A stretch of 64,000 nucleotides of DNA from Streptomyces griseiscabiei (GTDB lineage Bacteria > Actinomycetota > Actinomycetes > Streptomycetales > Streptomycetaceae). This document shows, piece by piece, positions 32,800 through 40,676 of the stretch. The stretch lies in NCBI RefSeq assembly GCF_020010925.1, contig NZ_JAGJBZ010000003.1, positions 62,001 to 126,000 on the forward strand, written 5' to 3'. Position 1 is the stretch's first letter. Each line of letters begins with the position of its first letter. Under the pieces are notes generated by a model that was not told where the DNA came from, did not search any database, and saw nothing but the letters and a program-made list of their open reading frames with translations. The translations under genes and the position numbers were made by a program.

Positions 32800-33354
32800 G
32801 TGACCCAGGTCCTGTATCTCATCTCCTGCGCTGCCCCGCCCACCCGATCCATCGCCACAGGTATCCGCAAGGCGCAGGCCGCCGGGTGGGAGGTCTGCCT
32901 CGTCCTCAGCCCGTCCGCGTACCGCTGGGTCGAGCCCGACCTTGACGGACTCCGAGCGCTCACCGGGCATCCGGTCCGTCACGAGTACAAGCATCCTGAC
33001 GCCGCCGACGTTCTGCCCCCGCCGGACGCGATCCTCGCGGCGCCCGTCACGCTCAATACGCTGACCAAATGGGCCGACGGGCACTCGGACACCCTGGCGC
33101 TCGGCCTGGTGACGGAGGCGATCGGGCTTGAACTGCCGCTGGTCGCACTGCCGTTCATCAACCGGGCGCAGGCGGCGCATCCCGCGCTCGGCCGAGCCGT
33201 TTCCGTTCTCCGGGGCTGCGGGGTGACCGTGCTGCTCGGCGAAGGCGGCTTCGTTCCCCACGAGCCCAAGCATGGTGATGTGGACGGGTATCCCTGGGAC
33301 GCGGCGATCGCGGCTCTGCCGGTGTCCGCGATCCACGGACGAGACGAGGGGTGA
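32800..33354 (+). CDS. Flavoprotein (HFCD / phosphopantothenoylcysteine-decarboxylase-like)
   Basis: 184 residues from the GTG at 32800. The start is uncertain, and a GTG at 32785 is also possible. It begins with a Rossmann-like strand VLYLISCAAPPTRSIATGIRKAQAAGWEVCLVLSPSAYRWV. It contains the 'DAILAAPVTLNTLTKWADGHSDTLALGLVTEAIG' segment, matching the FMN-binding 'APAT-NT-NK-A-GI-D-L' signature of the family, and 'PLVALPFIN'. Such enzymes oxidatively decarboxylate C-terminal cysteines of peptides or phosphopantothenoylcysteine. Four bases separate it from a GNAT gene. The substrate is unknown. Confidence 0.8.
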   Translation: MTQVLYLISCAAPPTRSIATGIRKAQAAGWEVCLVLSPSAYRWVEPDLDGLRALTGHPVRHEYKHPDAADVLPPPDAILAAPVTLNTLTKWADGHSDTLALGLVTEAIGLELPLVALPFINRAQAAHPALGRAVSVLRGCGVTVLLGEGGFVPHEPKHGDVDGYPWDAAIAALPVSAIHGRDEG

Positions 33355-33358
33355 CCCC

Positions 33359-33847
33359 ATGTCCGTTGAGCCGCTGACGACCAGCTACTACACCCACGGA
33401 CGTCTGGCGGAGGTCCGCCGCACCCTGCTGGACGTGTACGCCGACGTGTACGCGGAGGACATCGCCACCGATCCGTTCTTCTCCATGGAGCGGTTCGAGG
33501 AGCGGTTGGAGGCTCATGGGGCGGCCGGTGGGTGGGGGTGTGTCGTCGCTGAGGTCGGGGGTGAAGTGGCCGGCTTCACCTATGGGTTCACGGCGCGCGA
33601 CGACGGGACGACGTTCAAGTTGTGCGAGAACATGCTGCGCGAGAAGTGGCGTAAGCGGGGGATTTCGCAGGTCATGCATGGGGAGTTGGTGGGCCAGCGG
33701 GCGGAGGCGCGGGCTGAGTTGCTGGTGCGGCGGGAGCGGCCGCGGTTGCGGGCGATGTATGAGGGTTGGGGGTATGCGCAGGTAGGGGAGAAGCTGCCGT
33801 TCCCTGACTCGCCGTTGTACGACGTCATGGTTCTCGCTCTGCGCTGA
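33359..33847 (+). CDS. GNAT-family N-acetyltransferase
   Basis: 162 residues from ATG 33359 (GAGGGGTGA upstream). GNAT core: WGCVVAEVGGEVAGFTYGF (strands 2-4), the acetyl-CoA-binding EKWRKRGISQVMHGELVGQRAEARAELLVR region and a C-terminal YEGWGYAQVGEKLPFPDSPLYDVMVLAL. It is coupled to the flavoprotein, so the two probably act on one product or pathway. The target is unknown. Confidence 0.85.
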   Translation: MSVEPLTTSYYTHGRLAEVRRTLLDVYADVYAEDIATDPFFSMERFEERLEAHGAAGGWGCVVAEVGGEVAGFTYGFTARDDGTTFKLCENMLREKWRKRGISQVMHGELVGQRAEARAELLVRRERPRLRAMYEGWGYAQVGEKLPFPDSPLYDVMVLALR

Positions 33848-33896
33848 ACCGGGCAGAGCCGATGGGTGGTGACTGAGCAGTGGTCCTGCTGTGGTG

Positions 33897-33968
33897 GTGC
33901 GTCGGTGCGTCGGTGCGTCGGTGCGTCGGTGCGTCGGTGCGTCGGTGCGTCGGTGCGTCGGTGCGTCG
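33897..33968. repeat. Nine tandem copies of the octamer GTGCGTCG
   Basis: Nine perfect copies in a row, then a degenerate tenth (GTGCGCGG). It stands in the gap after the GNAT gene. Eight is not a multiple of three, so copy-number change would shift any frame crossing it. The reverse strand would encode a repeated THRRTDAP peptide, but with no supporting gene. Confidence 0.95.
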
Positions 33969-34068
33969 GTGCGCGGCGCGTGTTGCCTACGGCTCGTGAC
34001 ACGATCTTGTTGAAGTGACGATGGTTCAGAGCGCTGGTACTCGCCGCATCCGGGGCGAGGCGGGGGAG

Positions 34069-34461
34069 ATGAGCGTGGGAGCGGAACCGTCCGGTACCCC
34101 GAGCCGTCGGCTCAGCGGAATGGGCCTCGGTGTCCTCGTCGGCGGGCTGACCTCAGTGGTGACCATCACTGCGGTGGGGAGGGCATGGGCCGCTTGTGAC
34201 GTGGGCGGCAACGCGGGAGCCAACGGCATGGCTTTGCTGTTTCTGGCGCCTCTCATATGGATTGCCACCGCGGTTCCGTGGGTGATCCTGCACAGCACCC
34301 TCGGGAGACGTCATCGCGGGACAGCGCTGACGTCAGGGCTCGTCCTCACCTTGTGGTTCACCTGGTTCCTTGTCACCTGGCTCGGCATGCCGGACTCCTA
34401 CCCCGCCCCGTTGTGCCCCGGCAACGTCCCACCCTGGTGGCCGGGCTTCATCCCGGCATGA
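34069..34461 (+). CDS. Small integral membrane protein
   Basis: 130 residues from ATG 34069 (GAGGCGGGGGAG upstream; earlier ATG 34021 is possible). Three to four hydrophobic helices (about 22-44, 53-75, 88-110) with basic loops, and two Cys in the loops. No domain named. A CCCAC repeat run follows the stop. It stands between the octamer repeat and the BASS transporter. Confidence 0.65.
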   Translation: MSVGAEPSGTPSRRLSGMGLGVLVGGLTSVVTITAVGRAWAACDVGGNAGANGMALLFLAPLIWIATAVPWVILHSTLGRRHRGTALTSGLVLTLWFTWFLVTWLGMPDSYPAPLCPGNVPPWWPGFIPA

Positions 34462-34607
34462 CCCACCCCACCCCACCCCACCCTGAAGCCCTGACACAAA
34501 CCTTGTAACAGTGCCCGGCTGCTGCTTCACTGTGGCGACTTGTGGGCCGTGCGGCGGTCTCGCAGCTCAGCCGCTGCTGTCATGCCGTCATCGAGGAAGC
34601 GTGAGGC

Positions 34608-35513
34608 ATGAAGGATTCAGCGCTGATCACGGTCGGGTTGCCCGTCGCGCTCGCCGTGATCATGTTCGGTCTCGGGCTCTCGCTCACCACGGACGACTTC
34701 AGGCGCGTGGCCCGTTCGCCGAAGGCGGTCGCGTTCGCGCTGACTGTGCAGATCCTGGTGCTGCCGCTGGTCGCCTTCGGGTTGGTGACGGCCTTCGACA
34801 TGGACCCGTTGCTCGCGGTGGGGGTGATGCTTCTGGCGGCGTCTCCGGGCGGGACCACCGCCAATCTGTTCAGTCATCTGTTCCGCGGGGACGTGGCGTT
34901 CAACATCACGCTCACCGCGATCAATTCCGTGCTGGCGGCCGTCACCATTCCCCTCGTCACCAATCTGGCGATCGGTTACTTCGACGCCGAGGGGGATCTG
35001 GGACTGCAGTTCGGCAAGGTGGTGCAGGTCATCGCCATCGTGCTGATACCGGTCGGCATCGGCATGCTCGTACGGAAACGGTCCGCGGAGTTCGCCGCCC
35101 GAGCCGACCGTCCGGTCCGGGTGTTCTCCATCGCCGTCCTGGTCGCCGTGTCCCTGGCGGCGCTGCTGGGCGAGCGGGAGAATCTCGCCGACTACCTCCG
35201 CCAAGTCGGCCTGGTCACCGGCCTCTTCTGCCTCGCGAGCCTCAGCATCGGCTACGGCGGTGCCAGGGTCCTTCGCCTCAATGAGCCGCAGGCCGTCGCC
35301 AGCGCCATGGAGGTGGGCATCCACAACACCACCGTGGCTCTCACCATCGCGCTGAGCATCCTCGACAGCACCGAGGTGGCCATTCCCAGTGCCGTCTACT
35401 CGGTTCTGATGTACGTCCTGGCGACCGCTTTCGGCTACGCCATCACCCGGCCTCGGTCCCGGACCCGGACCCGGCCCGGGAGCCGCTCGGGAGACCCGTC
35501 GGCGACGGGCTGA
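34608..35513 (+). CDS. Bile acid:sodium symporter (BASS) family transporter
   Basis: 301 residues from ATG 34608 (GAGGAAGCGTGAGG upstream). About nine to ten membrane helices. Family signatures include LLAASPGGTTANLFSHLFRGD (about 82-101), FNITLTAINSVLAAVTIP and EVGIHNTTVALTIALSI near the end. It likely imports an organic anion or keto-acid with sodium. The substrate is not predictable, as bacterial BASS members differ. The cytoplasmic tail is Arg-rich. It is a single gene. Confidence 0.9.
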   Translation: MKDSALITVGLPVALAVIMFGLGLSLTTDDFRRVARSPKAVAFALTVQILVLPLVAFGLVTAFDMDPLLAVGVMLLAASPGGTTANLFSHLFRGDVAFNITLTAINSVLAAVTIPLVTNLAIGYFDAEGDLGLQFGKVVQVIAIVLIPVGIGMLVRKRSAEFAARADRPVRVFSIAVLVAVSLAALLGERENLADYLRQVGLVTGLFCLASLSIGYGGARVLRLNEPQAVASAMEVGIHNTTVALTIALSILDSTEVAIPSAVYSVLMYVLATAFGYAITRPRSRTRTRPGSRSGDPSATG

Positions 35514-35769
35514 GCCGGTCCGACCGGTGTCACCACCGCCTGGCCCCGAGGCGGTCCGCCGTGGCCGCGCGGCGTCCCAGGGCATTCCGGAGGCCGTTGT
35601 TCCCGCAGGTCAACGGGGGTGGATCCGTTCCGGTGGCGGGTACGGGGCGGTGGCTGTTGTGGTGCTTCCCCGGCGTCCTCGAAGCTCTGGACGTCGCCCC
35701 GGCCGAGGCACGACGACCGCCTCGGCACCGGTCCGGCGACGACATCGGGATCAGAGAGAGAAGACGCAC

Positions 35770-36330
35770 ATGAACAGCAAGTTCCTCGTACGCCGTCGCC
35801 CGGGGCTTCGCGCGGCGGCCGTCGGCCTCGTGCTCGCCGTCGGCCTCGGTGCGGCGGCGCAGGTGCCGGCCCAGGCGTCCATCCCGGCCCAGGCGTCCGT
35901 CCAGGCCCCCGCGAAGGCACCCGCCGCAGCGGCGAAGGCCGTCACCGGCACGGCCAAGTCGGTCACCGGTACGCCCGGCCAGGCCGTGACCCGGGTCGCC
36001 GACTTCTACGGCGCGTACATCGACGCGAAGGGCGACTACACGGACCCGGACGTCACGCTGGCCAAGGCCCTCCGCAAGCACTACCTGACGCCCGACTTCG
36101 CCAAGCGGCTCGCGGCCTGGGAGACGAAGAACGGGGCGGACGGCGTCCTGCGCGCCCAGAACGTACCGGCGCGGTGGACGGTCACCGACAACGGCAGCCT
36201 GGGGCACAGCCACGAGGTCGTCGTCACCCTGACCTTCGGCAGCGGGAAGACGACGCAGAAGACCAAGCTCTACGTGCTGGTGGAGCGGTACAACCGCATC
36301 TCCGAGATCGCGACCACGAGCGCCGGCTGA
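35770..36330 (+). CDS. Secreted hypothetical protein
   Basis: 186 residues from ATG 35770 (AGAGAGAAG upstream). Signal peptide to about 35 (AVGLVLAVGLGAAAQVPAQA). An Ala/Gln/Pro linker with PAQAS repeats follows, then a domain (about 70-186) with YIDAKGDYTDPDVTLAKALRKHYLTPDFAKRLAAWE and strands WTVTDNG..EVVVTLTF..KLYVLVER, an NTF2-like or DUF3828-like pattern. No function known. Confidence 0.75.
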   Translation: MNSKFLVRRRPGLRAAAVGLVLAVGLGAAAQVPAQASIPAQASVQAPAKAPAAAAKAVTGTAKSVTGTPGQAVTRVADFYGAYIDAKGDYTDPDVTLAKALRKHYLTPDFAKRLAAWETKNGADGVLRAQNVPARWTVTDNGSLGHSHEVVVTLTFGSGKTTQKTKLYVLVERYNRISEIATTSAG

Positions 36331-36348
36331 CGCGGAGCCCGCCCGTCC

Positions 36349-36393
36349 GGCCGGGCGGGGTACCGGCCCCGGTGGAACCATCCCCGCCCGGCC
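36349..36393 (+). terminator. Terminator after the secreted protein gene
   Basis: GGCCGGGCGGGG / CCCCGCCCGGCC, a perfect 12-bp stem 18 bp after the stop at 36330. Confidence 0.75.
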
Positions 36394-36499
36394 GACGTGC
36401 ACTGAGAGCAGGGCCCGGGACGCGGAACCCCGGGCGGTGACGGGGGAACGACCGGGGGCGGCGGGGATGAGGGGAATGACAGGGAACCACGGGGGGACG

Positions 36500-37729
36500 A
36501 TGCCGATTCCGGACGACGCCGAGGAGTTCGCGGCGTTGCTGCGTCGGCTGAAGGACCGCACCGGCCGGAGTTACGGTTCCCTGGCCCGCCGCGTCGACAT
36601 GAACACCTCCACGCTGTACCGGTACTGCGCGGGCGCGGCGGTGCCGCAGGACTTCGCGCCCGTGGAACGGCTCGCGACCTTCTGCGGCGCGACCGCGCAG
36701 GAGCGGCTCGACCTGCACCGGCTGTGGCTGTCGGCGGTGGCGGCCCGACAGCGGGTGCGTACGGTCGACGCGCCGGCCGAGGCGACCCCGGCCCCCGCCC
36801 CGGACGAGCACTCCCACTCCTCCTCAGCCTCTCCCCACCTCTGGTACCGCCGCCCACGGCGCCTCGTATCCACCGCCGTCGCCACTGCCGTCGCACTGCT
36901 CGCCACCGCCGGTACGTCAGTCCTCCTGTCCGACGACCGCTCCTCCCAGGTGGACACCTCCCACCCCACGAGCCCCCGGACCACCGCCGCCGGAGCCCCC
37001 GGCCGCTCGTCGGAACCGTCAGACCCCTCGGACACGGACACGGACACGGACGCGTACACGAAGCCAGCCGCCGACCTGCCCCTGACCTGGAGCGTCGACC
37101 CCCTGGTCTGGGACAAGGGCTGCGACCACGACTACGTCATCGGCGAGCCGCCCGCGGAGGTGCCGCCCCCTCCGCTGGAGCAGGACGCCGGGGTGTGGGC
37201 GGCCACGCAGGACGCGGTGAACGGGCGGCGGACGAAGGTGCGGATCTCGGTGCAGGGGCGGTCGTCGACGGCCGTGATCCTGGAGGCGCTCCGCGTCCGC
37301 GTCGTCAGCCGTGGCACCCCGGTCCCCGGGAACGCGTACGCGATGGGCCAGGGCTGCGGCAGCGATCTCACGCCCCGCAGCTTCACCGTGAACCTCGACG
37401 TGAACCGCCCCGTCGCGCAGCCCGAGGACGGCACGGACGCCGGTGCCGACGCCGGCGCGGACGGTCAACGCACCATCCCCGCCGTGCACTTCCCCTACCG
37501 CGTCTCCGCCGAGGACCCGGAGGTGCTGCTGGTCGACGCGACGACACAGACCTACGACGCCCGCTGGTACCTCGAACTGGAATGGTCCTCCCAGGGCCGC
37601 ACCGGGACGATCCGCATCGACGACGACGGCCGCCCGTTCCACACCACCGGCATCGAGGGTATGCCGCACTACTGGTACGGCACGAACGACGCCGAGGAGC
37701 GGGCCTGGGTCCCGCTCGACAGCCACTAG
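36500..37729 (+). CDS. XRE-type helix-turn-helix protein with a transmembrane segment
   Basis: 409 residues from ATG 36500 with GGGGGG just upstream. The N-terminal XRE-like DNA-binding domain (about 5-70; FAALLRRLKDRTGRSYGSLARRVDMNTSTLYRYCAG) is followed by a Pro/His/Ser spacer, one transmembrane helix (about 118-145, VATAVALLATAGTSVLL) and a large extracytoplasmic region (150-409). That region starts with a Thr/Asp-rich linker (DTDTDTDAY) and has two Cys (KGCDHDY and QGCGSDL). This cytosolic-HTH/outside-sensor topology is common in Streptomyces for membrane-tethered regulators. It is 28 bp before the SLOG-like gene. Confidence 0.82.
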   Translation: MPIPDDAEEFAALLRRLKDRTGRSYGSLARRVDMNTSTLYRYCAGAAVPQDFAPVERLATFCGATAQERLDLHRLWLSAVAARQRVRTVDAPAEATPAPAPDEHSHSSSASPHLWYRRPRRLVSTAVATAVALLATAGTSVLLSDDRSSQVDTSHPTSPRTTAAGAPGRSSEPSDPSDTDTDTDAYTKPAADLPLTWSVDPLVWDKGCDHDYVIGEPPAEVPPPPLEQDAGVWAATQDAVNGRRTKVRISVQGRSSTAVILEALRVRVVSRGTPVPGNAYAMGQGCGSDLTPRSFTVNLDVNRPVAQPEDGTDAGADAGADGQRTIPAVHFPYRVSAEDPEVLLVDATTQTYDARWYLELEWSSQGRTGTIRIDDDGRPFHTTGIEGMPHYWYGTNDAEERAWVPLDSH

Positions 37730-37757
37730 AGCCACTAGCGGGGGAGAACGCCACGCC

Positions 37758-38252
37758 ATGACGACCATCGCGGTGACCGGGCACCTGGACCTGACCGAGG
37801 CGAGTGTGCCGCTGGTGCGGGCGGCGTTGGACGATCTGCTGCGGCCCTACGCCGGGGACGGCGGCCCGCTCGTCGGGGTGTCCTGCATCGCCAAGGGCGC
37901 CGACACCCTCTTCGCGGAGGCCGTGCTCGCCGCAGGGGGACGGCTGGTGGTCGTCGTGCCCTCCCGGGACTACCGCCGCAGCACGGTCGAGCCCGAGCAC
38001 GGCGCCTCCTACGACCTCCTCGTCGAGGCCGCCGAGGAGGTCGTCGCGCTGCCCCACGAGACGTCCGACCCGTACGCGTACGAGGCCGCCAACGCCGTAC
38101 TCATCGAGCGGGCCGACCGCCTCGTCGCCGTATGGGACGGCGCACCGCCCACCGGCAGGGGAGGCGGCACCGCCGACGCCGTCCTCGCGGCACGCGCGGC
38201 CGGCGTCCCCGTGGACGTGGTGTGGCCGGACGGAGCCGCTCGCCGCGGCTGA
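37758..38252 (+). CDS. SLOG-like nucleotide-binding protein (putative)
   Basis: 164 residues from ATG 37758 (GGGGGAGAACG upstream). Rossmann-like: TIAVTGHLDL opens it, then GVSCIAKGADTLFAEAVLAAGGRLVVVVPSRDYR, YEAANAVLIERADRLVAVWDG and GTADAVLAARAAGVPVDVVWP. The G-x-GHR/GHLD strand, GAD loop and AD-x2-VAVWDG block resemble the SLOG superfamily (DprA/TIR-linked nucleotide or NAD-derivative sensors). Family recognition is by eye. The neighbouring membrane-tethered regulator suggests a shared signalling unit. Confidence 0.75.
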   Translation: MTTIAVTGHLDLTEASVPLVRAALDDLLRPYAGDGGPLVGVSCIAKGADTLFAEAVLAAGGRLVVVVPSRDYRRSTVEPEHGASYDLLVEAAEEVVALPHETSDPYAYEAANAVLIERADRLVAVWDGAPPTGRGGGTADAVLAARAAGVPVDVVWPDGAARRG

Positions 38253-38288
38253 CCACCGCCTCGGCCACGCGCCGTCAGCCACTCGCCC

Positions 38289-40556
38289 TCAGCCGGTCGT
38301 CAGGATGACCAGCCGCTGTGTCGCCCTGGTCATCGCCACATAGTGGTCCACCGCGCCCTCGACGCCCTCGCCGAAGTTCTCCGGGTCGATGAGGACGACC
38401 AGGTCGAATTCGAGGCCCTTGGAGAGTTCGGGGGTGAGGGAGCGGACACGGGGGTTCGTGGGGAGGTGGATCGCGGAGCCGGGGGTGGTGATGACGCAGG
38501 CGATGCCGTCGTCGGTGGCGGAGAGCCAGGTGTCCAGGGTCGTGGTGAGGTCCGAGGCCGGGCCGTGGTGGACCGGGACGCCGTTGGCGCGGATCGAGGT
38601 CGGGACGTTCGCGTCGGGGAGTACGGCGCGGATGACCGGCTCGGCCTCCGTCATGATCTCCTCCGGGGTGCGGTAGTTGATGGTGAGGGAGGAGAGGGTG
38701 ACGCGGTCCAGGCCCACCCGCTTCAGGCGGTCCTGCCAGGACTCCGTGAAACCGTGCCGCGCCTGGGCCCGGTCGCCGACGATCGTGAAGCTGCGGGACG
38801 GGCAGCGCAGCAGCAGCATCTGCCATTCCGCGTCGGTCAGTTCCTGCGCCTCGTCCACGACGATGTGGGCGAACGGGCCCGCCAGCAGGTCGGGGTCGGC
38901 GGTGACGAGTTCGGAGTCGTCGACCAGGCTCACCTGGGCGTCCTCGCCCCGCAACATCGTCACCAGGCCCTCGCCGTCGTCCCCGTCGGCACCGGAGTTG
39001 GAGACCGCCTCGATCAGGTTGTCCACCACCTGGGTCATACGTTCGCGCTGGGCGGCGAGCGTCGCGGCGTGGCGGCGTTTGCGGCGGGCGGTCTCCGGGT
39101 CGCCGAGGCGCTGCCGGGCCGCGTCGAGAAGGGGCAGGTCGGACGTCGTCCAGGCCCGCGGCTCCTCGCGCTGGAGGAGCCGGACCTCGTCACGGCTCAG
39201 CCAGGGGGCGCACAGGCGCAGATACGCCGGTACCGTCCACAGGTCCCCGACCAGGTCCGCCGCCTCCAGGAGGGGCCAGGCCCGGTTGAAGGCCGTGACC
39301 AGGTCCCGGTTCTGCAGGAGGGCCCGGCGGAGGAGGGCGGGGGGTACGACCGTCTCCGCGTCCGGGTCCGCGCCGGGGGCGGCGGCCGCGGCCCCCGCCT
39401 CGTGCTTGTCCGTCAGGATCGTGAGGAGTTCCTCCCAGACCTGGTGGCGGGCCTCGTTGTGCGGGGTGCCGGGCTCCGCCGCCTCGAAGGCCGCGGTCCA
39501 GTCGGCGGCGGTCAGCCGGATGTCGGACCACGGCGTCGTGACCGTCATGCCCTGGGCCGGCGGCTCCTCGTAGAAGCGGACGGCCTTCTCGATCCCGGCC
39601 ACCAGCGCCGCCGACGACTTCAGGCGCGCGACCTCCGGGTCCGGCTCCACGCCGGCCGCCGCGCCCTCCTCGACCAGGTCGCGCAGGATGCACGTCTGCA
39701 CACCGTCCTCGCCGAGGCTCGGGAGGACGTCGGCGACGTAGGAGAGGTACGGGCGGTGCGGGCCGACGAAGAGGACGCCGCCCCGGCGGTGGCCGAGGCG
39801 GGGGTCGGCGTGCAGGAGGTACGCGGAACGGTGCAGGGCCACGACCGTCTTGCCGGTGCCGGGGCCGCCGTCGACCACCAGGGCGCCGCGTGAACCGGCG
39901 CGGATGATCGCGTCCTGGTCGGCCTGGATGGTGCCGAGGACGTCCCGCATGCGCTCCGAGCGGTTGGCGCCCAGGCTGGCGATGAACGCGGACTGGTCGT
40001 CGAGGGCGGCGGTGCGGTGGTGGTCGGCGCGGTCGTCCAGTTCGGACGCGGAGAAGACCTCGTCCCAGTAGTCGTTGATACGGCCGTTCGCCCAGCGGTA
40101 GCGGCGGCGGCTGGCCAGGCCCATCGGGTTGGCGTGGGTCGCGCCGAAGAAGGGCTCGGCGGCCGGGGAGCGCCAGTCGATCAGCAGACGGCGGCCCGTG
40201 GTGCTGTCGGTGAGGCCCAGACGGCCCACGTGGACGGGGTTCTCCGGGTCGTCCGCACTCACCATGTGACCGAGGCAGAGGTCCAGGCCGAAGCGGCGCA
40301 GGGTGCGCAGCCGGGCGGTCAGCCGGTGGATCTCCGTGTCACGGTCCATCGCCGCCCGGCCCATGCCGCCGGGGGCCCTGCGGGCGGCGTCCAGCTGGGC
40401 CGACACCTCGGCGATCGACTCTTCGAGGCACCGCGCGAGCGCCGCGAAGTGCCGCTCGTCGGCGGCGATCAGGGCCGGGTCGGCCTTGGCGGAGAGACGG
40501 TCGGGGAGGGCGAAGGCGGTGCCGGGGGTGGTGGGGTGGGTGGCCGGGGGGTTCAT
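38289..40556 (-). CDS. helR: HelR: HelD-type ATPase protecting RNA polymerase from rifamycins
   Basis: 755 residues from ATG 40556 (GGAGCTCTTGAG upstream; an ATG 13 codons earlier is less well placed). An N-terminal antiparallel coiled coil (about 30-95, ADERHFAALARCLEES...) precedes the UvrD-like ATPase. Walker A GGPGTGKT lies at 230-237 (motif I), VVDEAQELT is the Walker B, VGDRAQ is motif III, LTINYRTPEEIM is motif IV and LSKGLEFDLVV with YVAMTRATQRLVIL forms motifs V-VI. Class II HelD proteins of this type push into RNA polymerase and eject bound rifamycin. It lies downstream of a glycosyltransferase and a RAE-like palindrome, which strongly supports the rifamycin-resistance role. Both genes are read leftward from one promoter region. 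Confidence 0.85.
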   Translation of the reverse strand: MNPPATHPTTPGTAFALPDRLSAKADPALIAADERHFAALARCLEESIAEVSAQLDAARRAPGGMGRAAMDRDTEIHRLTARLRTLRRFGLDLCLGHMVSADDPENPVHVGRLGLTDSTTGRRLLIDWRSPAAEPFFGATHANPMGLASRRRYRWANGRINDYWDEVFSASELDDRADHHRTAALDDQSAFIASLGANRSERMRDVLGTIQADQDAIIRAGSRGALVVDGGPGTGKTVVALHRSAYLLHADPRLGHRRGGVLFVGPHRPYLSYVADVLPSLGEDGVQTCILRDLVEEGAAAGVEPDPEVARLKSSAALVAGIEKAVRFYEEPPAQGMTVTTPWSDIRLTAADWTAAFEAAEPGTPHNEARHQVWEELLTILTDKHEAGAAAAAPGADPDAETVVPPALLRRALLQNRDLVTAFNRAWPLLEAADLVGDLWTVPAYLRLCAPWLSRDEVRLLQREEPRAWTTSDLPLLDAARQRLGDPETARRKRRHAATLAAQRERMTQVVDNLIEAVSNSGADGDDGEGLVTMLRGEDAQVSLVDDSELVTADPDLLAGPFAHIVVDEAQELTDAEWQMLLLRCPSRSFTIVGDRAQARHGFTESWQDRLKRVGLDRVTLSSLTINYRTPEEIMTEAEPVIRAVLPDANVPTSIRANGVPVHHGPASDLTTTLDTWLSATDDGIACVITTPGSAIHLPTNPRVRSLTPELSKGLEFDLVVLIDPENFGEGVEGAVDHYVAMTRATQRLVILTTG

Positions 40557-40676
40557 CTCAAGAGCTCCGAACGTCGTCTTCTGTCTGATCCGCATACTTC
40601 CGGGTGGCCGCGCCGCCGTGTCGCCGGCCGTGCTGCCGTGTCGTCGGCCGCGCCGCAGGGTCGCCGCGCTTCCGGG

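Noticed and set aside
33897..33968. Possible CRISPR array
   Set aside because: The unit is an octamer with no spacers and no cas genes nearby.
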